A DNA stretch of 64,000 nt from Tetraselmis striata (GCA_006384855.1 VCJN01000938.1:62001-126000); one strand, 5' to 3'. Counted from the stretch's first letter, positions 31,889 to 42,599 are shown. The notes: a model not told the origin generated them from the letters alone. Numbers and translations are program-made.

Positions 31889-32199
31889 TTAACTCGGTTT
31901 TTGCACCCCCCAAGGGGGGTGCAAAAACTGAGTAACGCCCAATACCGTACGAATGTACTGTGAAACTGGCCTTTCACACATTCTTGCCAACACTGTACGA
32001 GGTACCCTTCACCTATACTGCACTATGCACTACGCATCTGTCCACCGCCCCTTGATGAGATGCGTCGCTACCAGCCCATGCTAACCGTTTTTGCCTCGAA
32101 TGCTACTCCGTCGCTGTGCTTTTCACTCTTCTATCACTCGCAAGCACCCTCGCGCTTTTGTTTAGGGAGGCATCTTCACGCATCTTGGTTCACAAAAGC

Positions 32200-32586
32200 A
32201 TGGCAGACCGTCCTCGCAAAGGAAAACGCACCTCTGCCCGGTTGAAGACTCCGGTGGCGGGGGCACCTGCAGCTGCGCTTGGTTTCGAGCCAACGACGGC
32301 TCCCGACGCACTGCTAGTGACCCCCATGGCGCAAGATTCTCCGCAGATGCACTTGCGTTCGGGCAGGAGGGCGTCTCAGGCTCCAATACCCGCGACTCAG
32401 CCCATAAGGCCCCTGCAACCGAGCGGTGGGCAACATCGAAGCGGACCGCCATGGCCTTGGTACTGCGGAGATTCGCAGCCTTTGGCCGAGCCGGGGCCTC
32501 AGCCTAACCCCGAGCCTCAAGGAGTGCCACCTTTGGACCCACTCCCCGAGCGATTCCAACGGTACGCGGACTCGCATCTTCGTTAG
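32200..32586 (+). CDS. Basic/proline-rich ORF in TIR element
   Basis: ATG at 32,200 gives 128 codons starting MADRPRKGKRTSARLK, then Pro/Gln-rich sequence. No domain is recognised. The basic N-terminus would suit a nucleic-acid-binding or nuclear protein. It could be the first exon of a longer gene that includes the 32.8-33.2 kb segment. Confidence 0.35.
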   Translation: MADRPRKGKRTSARLKTPVAGAPAAALGFEPTTAPDALLVTPMAQDSPQMHLRSGRRASQAPIPATQPIRPLQPSGGQHRSGPPWPWYCGDSQPLAEPGPQPNPEPQGVPPLDPLPERFQRYADSHLR

Positions 32587-32737
32587 CATCACTCATCTCG
32601 GCGCCGTGGGCTGCGTTAAGCGCACCTCGCCATCGCGCATCTCATGGATCTCAACTCACCCAGACCGATGTCGAACAGTCTGAAGCCGGTCAAGGTGAAC
32701 CTTTGGCCACGATTCATGAGGATGAGCACGGACAGTA

Positions 32738-32796
32738 AGCGGAGGAGGAGGAGGAGGAGGAGGAAGAGGAGGAGGAGGAGGAGGAGGAGGAGGAGG
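32738..32796. repeat. (GGA)n microsatellite
   Basis: About 19 AGG/GGA triplets with one AGA interruption. It encodes poly-Arg or poly-Glu, depending on frame, within the TIR element. Confidence 0.95.
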
Positions 32797-32819
32797 GGCC
32801 CAATATTGTCGGGGGTGTC

Positions 32820-33300
32820 CGCCTGGACAAACGAGCCCCGCCACAAGCGCCACAAGTGGGAGCAAAATGGTAACCCCTCGCCCCTTGTCAACAGAACCTC
32901 AAACGTGTGCGCATCTTCGCGCGTGAGGGAAAAGATTCTCACACGTCCCCCCCCCCCCCCCTCCCTACATAGACCATCTCCACGACCCCCCTTCAACAAG
33001 AAGCGCCACTTGTCGACCCAATGCTCGGCGAAAAATGTGAAACACTGTGGCTACTCGATTCGCAGCGTGCGCGAATGGCACAACGACTACGAGATGCGGC
33101 GCGGCATTCAACAAGTCAAGAACAAACGCTTCACGAAGTCCACCAACACCTGCCAGCCCTGCCAAGGCAGCTCGACACCCCGCACCGTCTTGGTCGACAA
33201 CCGCTACTACCAGGTCGTAGCGGCGCATCGTTAGGCTGGCGGGTCCTCTAAGCCCGCATCTCAACCACCGCCAGCGGAGTCCGGTGGAGATGGTTCCCAA
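32820..33300 (+). pseudogene. Repeated coding segment of TIR element, copy 1
   Basis: The frame contains KHCGYSIRSVREWHND, EMRRGIQQVKNKRFTK, a TCQPC pair, then VLVDNRYYQVVAA. The same segment recurs at about 37,700-38,032 in full and at 35,969-36,200 for the second half. In copy 1 a TAG at 33,232-33,234 replaces CAG, which is intact in the other copies, so this one is nonsense-mutated. The small Cys pair could be half of a zinc ribbon. Function unknown. Confidence 0.45.
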
Positions 33301-33749
33301 AACGGCGCTGCAGCAGGTCGCCTCGAGCTTCGAGCAGCTCCGCCCCTCCCCCGAGCAGGCTTGGTCCCTCGGTGACTGCCAAGCCGCCGAGTGAGCCTCA
33401 GCCTTCGAGAGCGACGAAGCGCTCGCACTATGCGTTGAGCACAGGAGGCAAGAGCAGCTTGTCGCCCATGAAGCTGCGTAGGAAGCGTTCCGAGAAGCGC
33501 GGGCCGAGTCCTCCTTTGAAGATGGCGAAAGAATTGGAGGCCGACGACCCCTTCCAGGCGCCTAAGCCGAAACGCGAAACCCGGTCAAGCCGCCAGGCGC
33601 CTTCGGGTGCCGCTGCTGGAAGTCGCCTTGCCACATCTTCCCGTGGCGGTGCCCCATCTCTGCGTCCCCGACCCACATCTCCGCCCAAAAAGCCCTCATC
33701 TCGGGACGCAAAGCCCGTAACGCCGCCTGCGCGGACATCTCGGCCTCCT

Positions 33750-34141
33750 ACTAAATGTATCTCTCGTGTACAAACCCGTGTATTGTCGCTCCTAGCTCTA
33801 CTTGTAACGCTGCCCTGTCCAAGGAGCCCTTTGTCGTTGTCACGTCGCCTTGGTTTACTCACCTGGATGTCCTCCTACCGTTGCTGGCGGCCTCCAAGGC
33901 GGAAATCGATCGCGTGCAGATTCCGAGCATCTACTTGACGCAAGGGCCCCTCCCGCGAATGGTCTACCTCGACAGCCTGTTGACAGCGAATCGTGTACTT
34001 TTCATCGCGTCAAAGCACCCAAGAAACCCCGAGACCAACGAACACGCCTTGTGGCTGGTCGTCGGAAGAGATTCGGCGACTTTAAGAGCGCACCTCTCGG
34101 AGCACCTCGGCAAGCAACGTGAGTTCGTGTCTGGTCCGTGA
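33750..34141 (+). CDS. Unrecognised ORF in TIR element
   Basis: Open frame to 34,141 with a globular composition: FVVVTSPWFTHLDVLLPLLA, VYLDSLLTANRVLFIASKH, HALWLVVGRDSATLRAHLSE. The alternation of hydrophobic strands and charged helices suggests a folded domain, but I do not recognise it. The sequence before it (33,372-33,750) is basic, Ser/Pro-rich linker in another frame. It is a candidate for part of the element's own enzyme. Confidence 0.35.
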
Positions 34142-34296
34142 CAAGGGTTTCATGCAGCTTGAATTTCGCTGCCATAGCTCCTTGGACAATACCTCATTAA
34201 TCATAGTCAACGATCATAACAAATCATTATCAACCGCAGATAAGAGTTGAATCGACTCCTGTCCGTTGATTTCACAAACCGCACTTCCTTTGCTAG

Positions 34297-34697
34297 CGCG
34301 GCCGGGGCAGCGGGGCGCCAACGCGCCGCGGCCGGGGCAGCGGGGCGCCAACGCGCCGCGGCCGGGGCAGCGGGGCGCCAACGCGCCGCGGCCGGGGCAG
34401 CGGGGCGCCAACGCGCCGCGGCCGGGGCAGCGGGGCGCCAACGCGCGGCGGCCGGGGCAGCGGGGCGCCAACGCGCCGCGGCCGGGGCAGCGGGGCGCCA
34501 ACGCGCCGCGGCCGGGGCAGCGGGGCGCCAACGCGCGGCGGCCGGGGCAGCGGGGCGCCAACGCGCGGCGGCCGGGGCAGCGGGGCGCCAACGCGCGGCG
34601 GCCGGGGCAGCGGGGCGCCAACGCGCGGCGGGCCGCGCAGCGGGGCGCCAACGCGCGGCGGGCCGCGCAGCGGGGCGCCAACGCGCGGCGGGTGGCG
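34297..34697. repeat. 30-bp GC-rich minisatellite, 13 units
   Basis: Unit GGGGCAGCGGGGCGCCAACG plus GCCGCGGCC, repeated every 30 bp from 34,301 to 34,690 with almost no change; the last three units are variant (GGGCCGCGCAG). Because 30 is divisible by 3, long ORFs appear in several frames on both strands; they are artefacts of the repeat. Confidence 0.97.
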
Positions 34698-34720
34698 CAT
34701 GTTGGTGATTTATGCAGCCC

Positions 34721-35915
34721 CGCATACTAAATGGTTTGCAGCCATCCAGGCAATCAAAGCATGCCTTAAGGCAGCATCTGCGGTGCAGCGCTGCAGCACT
34801 CTGCGGCGTGCCGCCAGCAAATATAAGGTATTAGTCCTACTGCCTTGCAAATCTGTATAGTATCGTCAAGCCGATGCGTGTTCACATCCCTTCTATGCCA
34901 TGCAGTCCCGCATACTAAATGGTTTGCAGCCATCCAGGCAATCAAAGCATGCCTTAAGGCAGCATCTGCGGTGCAGCGCTGCAGCACTCTGCGGCGTGCC
35001 GCCAGCTATTATAAGGTATTAGCCGTACTGCCTTGCAAATCTGTATAGTATCGTCAAGCCGATGCGTGTTCACATCCCTTCTATGCCATGCAGTCCCGCA
35101 TACTAAATGGTTTGCAGCCATCTAGGCAAATGGCTGCAGCAATCTGCGGCGTGCCGCCAGCTATTATAAGGTATTAGCCGTACTGCCTTGCAATCTGTAT
35201 AGTATCGTCAAGCCGGTGCGTGTTCACATCCCTTCTATGCCATGCAGTCCCGCATACTAAATGGTTTGCAGCCATCTAGGCAATCAAAGCATGCCTTAAG
35301 GCAGCATGTGCGGTGCAGCGCTGCAGCACTCTGCGGCGTGCCGCCAGCAAATATAAGGTATTAGCCCTACTGCCTTGCAAATCTGTATAGTATCGTCAAG
35401 CCGGTGCGTGTTCACATCCCTTCTATGCCATGCAGTCCCGCATACTAAATGGTTTGCAGCCATCTAGGCAAATGGCTGCAGCAATCTGCGGTGTGCCGCC
35501 AGCTATTATCAGGTATTAGCCCTACTGCCTTGCAAATCTGTATAGTATCGTCAAGCCGGTGCGTGTTCACATCCCTTTCATGCCATGCAGCCCCGCATAC
35601 TAAATGGTTTGCAGCCATCTAGGCAAATGGCTGCAGCAATCTGCGGCGTGCCGCCAGCTATTATAAGGTATTAGCCGTACTGCCTTGCAAATCTGTATAG
35701 TATCGTCAAGCCGATGCGTGTTCACATCCCTTCTATGCCATGCAATCCCGCATACTAAATGGTTTGCAGCCATCTAGACAATCAAAGCATGCTTAAAGGC
35801 AGCATCTGCGGTGCAGCGCTGCAGCAATCTGCGGCGTGCCCCGAGCAAATATCAGGCATTAGTGGTACTGCCTTGCAATCTGTATAGTATTGTAAAGCAT
35901 ATGGGCAATTAAATC
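34721..35915. repeat. Satellite of 188/155-bp units
   Basis: Seven units start at 34,721, 34,909, 35,097, 35,251, 35,439, 35,594 and 35,749. Long units (188 bp) and short units (154-155 bp, lacking about 33 bp around AATCAAAGCATGCC) are mixed. Each starts CGCATACTAAATGG. A final diverged unit fades out by about 35,915. Confidence 0.95.
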
Positions 35916-35968
35916 CCCTTTTGTCATAAAAATCTTCATACTGGAAGGTTGCCGAGCCAGCTCTTTAC

Positions 35969-36200
35969 CCCCCACCGTCTTGGTCGACGAACGCTACTAC
36001 CAGGTCGTAGCGGCGCCGCGTCAGGCTGGCGGGTCCTCTAAGCCCGCATCTCAACCGCCGCCACCGGGGTCCGGCGGAGATGGCTCCCAAAACGGCGCTG
36101 CAGCAGGTCTCTTGATAGAGCTTCGAGCAGCTCCGCCCCTCCCCCGAGCAGGCTTGGTCCCTCGGAGACTGCCAAGCAGCCGAGTGGGCCTCAGCCTTCT
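35969..36200 (+). repeat. Repeated coding segment of TIR element, copy 2 (second half only)
   Basis: Begins CGTCTTGGTCGACGAACGC, parallel to 33,177 and 37,873, and continues past the copy-1 stop with CAG intact. The downstream 36,230-36,560 repeats fragments of 33,440-33,700, including GGAGGCAAGAGCAGC twice. Confidence 0.8.
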
Positions 36201-36665
36201 TGTGCGACGAAGCGCCCGCACGGTGCGTTGAGCACGGGAGGCAAGAGCAGCTTGTCGCCCATTAAGCTGCGCAAGAAGCATTCCAAGGAGCGCGGGCCGA
36301 GTCCTCCTTCAAGATGGCGATAGAGCTGGAGGACGACGACCCTTCCAGGCGCCTAAGCCGAAACGCGAAGCCACGTCAAGCCATCAGGCGCCTTCGGGTG
36401 CCCCTGGTGGGAGTCGCAGGGCCACATCTTCCCGTGGCGGTGCCATATCTCCGCCTCCCCGACCCGCGTCTCCGCCTATGGAGGCAAGAGCAGCAGCTTG
36501 TCGCCCATTAAGCTGCGCAAAAAGCATTCCAAGAAGCGTGGGCCGACTCCTCCATTTGGAAGAGCCTCAGGCCACCGCTGGCAACAATGACGAGCAAGAG
36601 ATGCATAGGGTGGAGATAGTTAAGTGTGAGGGGTGGGATTACCCGCATCTCGACAGCAAGAGCAG

Positions 36666-37620
36666 GTGAACGCCCGCATCTCTCGCGTAAAAACCCGTGT
36701 ACTGTCGCTCCTAGCTCTTGTAACGACGAGACGCTTTTCCAAACCCGACTCCCGTGCGTCGTGGAACCTTGTCTTACAGGTGGTTACGCCGAGAGAGATG
36801 CGGTAATGAAACCCGGAGGCCCGCTTTGAGGACGACAAGTACATCCTCGTGTCAGTCTTGCCAGCGGTGGGTGAGGCCACCGCTGGCAAGACTGACGAGC
36901 AAGAGATACATAGGGTGGAGAGGTTTTACCGTGACGGTGGGGGTACCGCATCTCCGCAGGTGAACGCCCGCATCTCGCGTAAAAACCCGTGTACTGTCGC
37001 TCCTAGCTCTTGTAACGACGAGACGCTTTTCCAAACCCGACTCCCGTGCGTCGTGGAACCTTGTCGTACAGACGGTTGCGCCGAGAGAGATGCGGCACTG
37101 GAACCCGGAGGCTCGCGTCAGTCTTGCCAGCTGTGGCTGAGGCCACCGCTGGCAAGACTGACGAGCAAGAGATGCATAGGGTGGAGAGAGTCAACTGTGA
37201 CGGTGGGGGTACCGCATCTCGGCAGCGGGGGCAGGTGAACGCCCGCATCTCTCGCGTAAAAACCCGTGTACTGTCGCTCCTAGCTCTTGTAACGACGAGA
37301 CGCTTTTCCAAACCCGACTTCCGTGCGTCGTGGAACCATGTCGTACAGACGGTTGCGCCGAGAGAGATGCGGCACTGGAACCCGGAGGCTCGCGTCAGTC
37401 TTGCCAGCTGTGGCTGAGGCCACCGCTGGCAAGACTGACGAGCAAGAGATGCATAGGGTGGAGAGAGTCAACTGTGACGGTGGGGGTACCGCATCTCGGC
37501 AGCGGGGGCAGGTGAACGCCCGCATCTCGCGTAAAAACCCGCGTACTGTCGCTCCTAGCTCTTGTAACGACGAGACGCTTTTCCACACCCGACTCCCGTG
37601 CGTCGTGGAACCTTGTCTTG
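36666..37620. repeat. Tandem repeat of about 280 bp carrying a hairpin
   Basis: Units start at 36,666, 36,960, 37,235 and 37,512. Each complete unit contains GTCAGTCTTGCCAGC and, about 15 bp later, its reverse complement GCTGGCAAGACTGAC, a stem of about 20 bp with a GAGGC-type loop. Hairpins lie near 36,852-36,897, 37,120-37,163 and 37,396-37,440. Confidence 0.9.
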
Positions 37621-37689
37621 CAGGCTGTTGCGCCGGACTTTTCCGTAGATTGGTGGTACGCTGCCGTGGATTCTGCCCTCTTCGGGGAG

Positions 37690-38032
37690 TGCCAGAGCAA
37701 GACTGTAAAACACTGTGGCTACTCGATTCGCACCGTGCGCGACTGGCGCAACGACAACGAGATGCGGCGCGGCATTCAACACATCAAGAAGCAACGCTTA
37801 TTAAGTCCACCAACACCTGCTTGACCTGCCGAGCCGGGTCTCTAAAGCCCCCCCCCCCCCCCCCCCCCCCCCCGTCTTAGTCGATGACCGCTACTACCAG
37901 GTCGTAGCGGCGCCGCGTCAGGCTGGCGGGTCCTCCAAGCCCGCATCTCAACCACTGCCAGCGGGGTCCGGCGGAGATGGCTCCCAAAACGGCGGCGCTG
38001 CAGCAGGTCTCTTGGAGCTTCGAGCAGCGAGG
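37690..38032 (+). pseudogene. Repeated coding segment of TIR element, copy 3
   Basis: Encodes the same KHCGYSIR ... TC--C ... YYQVVAA string as copy 1. It is interrupted at 37,848-37,873 by a C26 tract at a place where copies 1 and 2 have only C4-C6. Confidence 0.6.
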
Positions 38033-38240
38033 AGTGAAATCCTTAACATAGTGGGCCACCGTGGCGCGCAAAATGGCGCGAAGAAGCCCCACCACCTAGG
38101 TTGAGGCGGGTAGTACTTTACGCAAGAGAGGGCGCGAAGAGGACACGGCGAATGGTCATTGTTAGTACTCTCGTATGTCATAAATTGCACCTGAAATGTA
38201 CCCAAAAAGTGGGTACATATACGAGTCTAAGCGATCACGT

Positions 38241-38294
38241 GGGGGGCACATTTTCGAGTCCGTAAATGTGCCCATTTTGACTCGATATTGCCCC
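38241..38294 (-). repeat. Right terminal inverted repeat
   Basis: Pairs with 31,835-31,888. Eighteen further bp follow before the duplicated CAAG. Confidence 0.85.
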
Positions 38295-38312
38295 CTGTAC
38301 CTAAACCCTAAA

Positions 38313-38420
38313 CAAGATGTAGCATTCCCCAGCCAATGCTAGAGGTAAATGCGTATATGTCCACCATGCGCCATCGCATTCATTGTGCGACTACTAGGGC
38401 CGGTTAGCTCGAGGGAAAAT
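38313..38420 (+). repeat. Repeat Z, right part (interrupted copy)
   Basis: Reverse complement of about 55,070-55,181. Together with 31,340-31,828 it restores the complete repeat Z. Confidence 0.8.
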
Positions 38421-38751
38421 GCGGATATAATGCCCACAAAGCAACAGTCTAAAAAAACCCTAAACATGTGGCGTACAGCCTGCGCACGGATTTTGACCTA
38501 CCCATTCATTTCTTTTGACGCGTGTAGTGGGATGGAAAATGTGATACTCATATTTGGTATTACTGCCGATTTGGTAGGCAGAGATTATCAGTTTACACCT
38601 TTTTGGAGTGTATATGTTTCGCTCTATGTGTCCTCCCGTGCTGAAAGCCTTTGATGGTCGCGCCTGGGCATTGAGGCGCACAGTTTTTGGATTGTTCTAT
38701 TGATACATTGCCTCATTTGTGATGGAATGTATTCTCACAGCTGCGGAAGCT

Positions 38752-38955
38752 TTAGAATCTCAGTCCCCGCAGCAAGTCCTCAACTAGGTTCCACATACTC
38801 TCGATATGGTTCAAATCCGAGGAGTACGTAGGTACGCGCACCACTGTGATATGCGCGTTTTTTGCCATTTCAACTTTGTTATTTTTCCCTATGCGGAGAT
38901 ACGCCGTCTCCATAGACCGTGAACGGCTGCCCGCCAGAGAGCCGCGCACCTTCAA
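38752..38955 (-). pseudogene. Tc1/mariner-type transposase C-terminus (fragment)
   Basis: The minus-strand frame contains VPTYSSDLNHIESMWNLVED, which matches the final DDE/DDD block of Tc1/mariner and IS630-type transposases (consensus PPYSPDLNPIE-x-W). The Glu of HIES would be the third catalytic acid. Only the last 70 or so residues remain; the upstream catalytic Asp blocks are not visible. A short relic of a cut-and-paste transposon. Confidence 0.65.
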
Positions 38956-39184
38956 GAAATTAGATTCTCAATAAGTTGCAATATTCCTTCGACCACATAC
39001 CTTTTTGTCTTTGTATTCCTTGCGCCATGTGGTTCCCAGGACTGCATGCAAGCTAGCTAGAAACGGCATTTGATGCCAACGAGCTTTACCTGTGTCCTTG
39101 GGTTGGATGCTTTACTACCTCTTGCTTCACCGGTTGGCCGCGGCGTTTCGACCTCCATATACCCGAGACATTTTGCTGCCAAAA

Positions 39185-39520
39185 TAATATAGAAGCTGTG
39201 AACATCTAGTTTATTTGTATGTCTGCGGAGTTTACCCATTCCACTCGTTGCCGCACGTGACTCCCAAACCGTGTTGCATCTGTCTGTCTCTCGTGTATAG
39301 TTCCATCATCCCAGTGAATATCTGGAATGTTTTTTCTGAGCCATGGAATGCCTAATATGACATCCCAGTTATTGTTGCTGGGGAGGCAAACAAAATTAGC
39401 CTCTGTGGCATAACCAACCTCAAAGTGAAGCGTTTTTGTTACATAGTGCCGAGAGATCTTATATGTTGTGCCATCCGCCAGTTATATTTTTATTGCTTGA
39501 TCCAGCAATTTCACCGGCTA
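39185..39520 (-). pseudogene. Gypsy-type protease remnant
   Basis: On the minus strand one frame reads LADGTTYKISRHYVTKTLHF and then WDVILGIPWLRKNIPDIHWD, the typical C-terminal flap and ILG-x-PWL block of Ty3/gypsy retropepsins. The catalytic D-S/T-G-A should lie about 40 residues upstream, around 39,520, but that part is degraded and a stop precedes LADG. It differs clearly from the protease of the neighbouring gypsy element (VLGMQFLKRYN), so it is a second, older gypsy lineage. Confidence 0.65.
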
Positions 39521-40257
39521 CATCGCTGCCTCCGATCCATTGACTTGAACTGCAACCCCTCCGCCCGCCCTTGCTGCAAAGCGCGGCGCATAGTGCTCGT
39601 GCCGACCGTCTTTGCCGTATTCCCACGCGCCCTCAGTCGACAAGCAATAGTGGCGGTCCCTACGGCCTCCTTTCCCTCGCCATTTGCCCCCCCCCCCCCC
39701 CCCCCCGAAGCAGTCTTGTTGCTGCGCGGCCTAACTTGCCGCAAACGGTTACCAAAACCTTCTCCCGTCGCGGAGCGCCGAGCCCACCGGCGGACGAAGT
39801 TCTCGCTACGGCCCATCGCCCTCGCCGTTTCAGTAGTAACGTTTCAGAAACGTTTTCGCCATACTTCCTCAGCTTGATTGGCGCAGCCTCTCTATCCGCA
39901 AGCAGCGTGCCATGCTTGTTGCCATGATCGTGCGAGTTGCGTCGACGACTCTAGACAAGCAAAGTAAGCGTGTCGGCTGAGTCTTTGCTGAGTAATAGGG
40001 GGGGAGAGAGGGAAAGGTGCCGGCTTATTGTGGCGCTGCGGGAGCCTTATGCTCTAGGAGGCCCGATGGGCGTGCATATATATATGCATCGGAACTTCCG
40101 AGGGTGTCGGCATAAAATTTGGTGTGTATTCTCTTTTTCTCTTCCATCCGAGTGATAGATGATGGCTCGCTTCCCTTCCCGCTGACACCCGCACTTCTCA
40201 GATACATGCAATGCACGGCGGCGCTACGGACTCGGCGTGCAACGATGGGGGCCGGGG
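39521..40257. other. Stretch between gypsy remnants
   Basis: Holds a C20 tract at 39,687-39,706 and no gene I can assign. Confidence 0.4.
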
Positions 40258-40595
40258 TGTAAGTACTCGTGGCAGTACTTAATGATATATGGCTCTGCTC
40301 GTAGTATTTTTGCGAATTGAGTTGGTTGCTGGATGTAATCTCTTACAATATGCCGGTGGCAATACATATCTATCATGTAGCGGTCCGACTCGTCGGTACC
40401 GCGGATATGCAGCTAGCAGCGCTATCCGATGGTTTAGGAGTTGTAGCGCGTACTTTATGTTACAAGGAATATTACCGGCGTCTGGTTGTGGCTCCGGTGA
40501 TAACACGCATGCTGAAATATCAGTGCAGCTTACTTGGTCATAAAATGTCGCAGGTTGTAGTGTTATTAGGGTAGTCGCTAGGCGCAACCCTAACA
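40258..40595 (-). repeat. 3' LTR of gypsy element
   Basis: 338 bp, TG...CA termini. On the minus strand the polypurine tract GAGAGGGGTGGGAA (40,609-40,596) abuts it. Confidence 0.9.
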
Positions 40596-40715
40596 TTCCC
40601 ACCCCTCTCATAAATGACGAACCGGAAAGTGTATGTTCGCGTCGCCGAAGGCCTGGCGCAGATGTCGGTTGGCGGTGGAAGCGTGATATAGCAACAGCAA
40701 CATCAACAGTAGGTG

Positions 40716-41477
40716 TCAACGATCCGGGATGGACTCTGGAAAACGCGACGGGTGGCGCGCTCGCAGGTTGGCGTACTCCTTTGAGCGTAGCGTGTCTTGT
40801 AGATGTCGGCTCGCCCTCGCGAAGTCGTGTAGCGCCCCGACACGTTGCAGCGCGCTGTATGGCTCCCAGCTGTCGTGATCTGAGTCGTAGTTCAGCCAAC
40901 GCACCCGAAAGACGAGGCAGAGTCCTCGCTTGAGCAGATCCTCGCGGCGCTCGATAGGAAAGTCGAGCACGAGTTCAACGACGAACTCGTCGACAGGGGG
41001 CTCCGCAATGGACGGAATTGTATCGGGCTTTGCGTCTGGGTTGACGCACTGGCGCAGTCGACTGATGCGAAACACATTGTGGCAGTCGAACGTTGGTGGC
41101 AGGCGCGGACGATACGCCTGGCTGGAGATCTTGGCCGTGACAGGGTAGGGGCCGATGTAGCGCTGTCGGAACTTGCGCGCCGGCTGGTTGCGTACAAGCA
41201 AGTGCTCTGTTGAGAGCCAAACTATGTCTCCTACGAACTCAATAGGGCTAGTTTTGCGGTCGGCATAGACCTTTTGATATTCATCAGCAAGCTTCGGTTG
41301 CTCAGTATTCAACATGTGAATATCTTGAATATTTGCAACTGTGTTGCGTGCATCTTGGTTGGCAGTAGCAATCATATCAGGTGGTGTCAGTGGCATCATG
41401 CCATAAATTGCCTCAAAAGGGGCATAATGTGTTGTTGAATGGAGTGAATTAGTGTAAGAAAATTCAGCAAGAGCCAA
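40716..41477 (-). pseudogene. Integrase C-terminus and chromodomain
   Basis: The frame starts within the integrase core tail (LAEFSYTNSLHSTT, YAPFEAIYGMMP), followed by the GPF/Y-type module (FRQRYIGPYPVTAKI) and a chromodomain (EFVVELVLDF, CLVFRVRWLNYD, SWEPYSALQRV). Chromodomains of this kind read histone methyl-lysine and steer integration. The aromatic residues expected for a reader (Tyr/Trp in RWLNY and W of SWEP) are present. The stop at 40,716 is the natural end of the polyprotein. Confidence 0.8.
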
Positions 41478-41529
41478 ATAACTTAACCAATAGTCATGTT
41501 GCTTGGGAACAAATGCACGTAATATTTGT

Positions 41530-42573
41530 TCAATGTATAGTCATGTGCGTGCGTTCAGTTTGACCGTCAGTCTGCGGGTTACAAGCGCTGGAAATATTTA
41601 GCTTAGTTTGCAGAGCTTTAAACAATGATTTCTAGCACACTGAAGTAAACCTGGGATCTCTGTCAGAGATGATACATCTGGTGAGACCATGGTGTCTGTA
41701 AATATTGTCCAAATATAATCTGGCCAACTGTTTCGTATCAATCTTAATATTGCATGGCACAAAATGTGACTGTTTGGTGAATGTATTAACATTCGTAGCA
41801 ATAGCATCGTAGCCATCTACCTCAGGTAAGTTGGTTATAAAATCCATGAAGATTATCTCCCAAGGCTTGGTTGCCTTTGGCAAGGGAAACAAAGAACCAT
41901 AAGGCTTGGTGGTAGCTGCTTTGATTCTAACGCAAGTATCACAGTGTTGGCAGTAATGCTTAACTGTGGTATTCATGCGTGGCCACCAAAACATACGCAG
42001 TATGTTGGCAAGAGTGCGGGTATGGTTGGGGTGTCCATTACCAACATGATACTCCTCAATGATGAGTTTTCTCAGTTCAGAATCATTGGGTAGTATACAG
42101 ACCTTATCTGCCATGTAGTAGAGACCATCAATCTCATCCCGTCGCACACCGTTAGGGGTGCGTCCATGGCTGTAGGCAACATCAGTGATGTAGGCAGCTT
42201 TGATCTTGTTTATCAGCTTGCTGTCAATATGCAAGGCGGACATTGCTGACAAATAGTCCTGCATTTGCTCGAGGTCAGCTTTGACCAACTGGTTTTCATA
42301 TTCAGTCAATGCATAATGCAAGTCAGGGCGGCGAGAGAGAGCATCAGCCTCATTGTCAGCGCCTTTGCGATATAATATCTGCAACACAGGTTCATTAGTC
42401 TGTGGGTTGACTGCCATGTACGGTGAAATTTCTTGTAACCATAGGGCATGGCGTCTGCCTAGTCCTTCCTGTGTAGGCAAATGCCTCAATGTGGCATGGT
42501 CAGTTACAACTGTAATACGGCGACTGCCTTCCAAGTAGCAGCGCCATTCTATCAGATCACATACCACACCCAA
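41530..42573 (-). pseudogene. RNase H end and integrase of gypsy element
   Basis: Includes the RNase H region (TDHATLRHLPTQEGLGRRHA), an HHCC zinc domain (YHVGNGHPNH ... YCQHCDTC) and integrase core Asp blocks (FMDFITNLP, ISDRDPRFTS). After a TAG at 41,632-41,634, where TGG for Trp would be expected, comes NPQTDGQTER with the catalytic Glu region. A 1-nt frameshift near 41,535 connects it to the chromodomain ORF. Confidence 0.8.
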
Positions 42574-42599
42574 GAGCTCTTGGTCATCGGTGGGATAAT

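Larger units (their letters stand above)
31829..38312. mobile_element. 6.5-kb element with 54-bp terminal inverted repeats and 4-bp target duplication
   Basis: Comparison with the unbroken copy of repeat Z at 55.06-55.67 kb shows exactly where foreign DNA starts and ends. The empty site is ACATCTTGCAAGATGT; here the left side ends ...TTGCAAG and the right side starts CAAGATGT, so CAAG is duplicated (31,825-31,828 and 38,313-38,316). Terminal inverted repeats are 31,835-31,888 and 38,241-38,294; the right end carries about 18 extra bp including CTAAACCCTAAA. The interior holds three ORF regions, two satellites, a hairpin-bearing tandem repeat and three copies of one coding segment. No transposase was recognised, so it is probably non-autonomous or belongs to a family I cannot name. 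Confidence 0.8.

Noticed and set aside
34207..34730. Long ORFs of about 150 codons in several frames on both strands
   Set aside because: They are produced by the 30-bp GC-rich minisatellite, whose length is a multiple of three; all frames are open without selection.
36600..37600. CRISPR-like array of regularly spaced repeats
   Set aside because: The whole 280-bp unit is repeated, with no unique spacers; it lies in a eukaryotic transposon.
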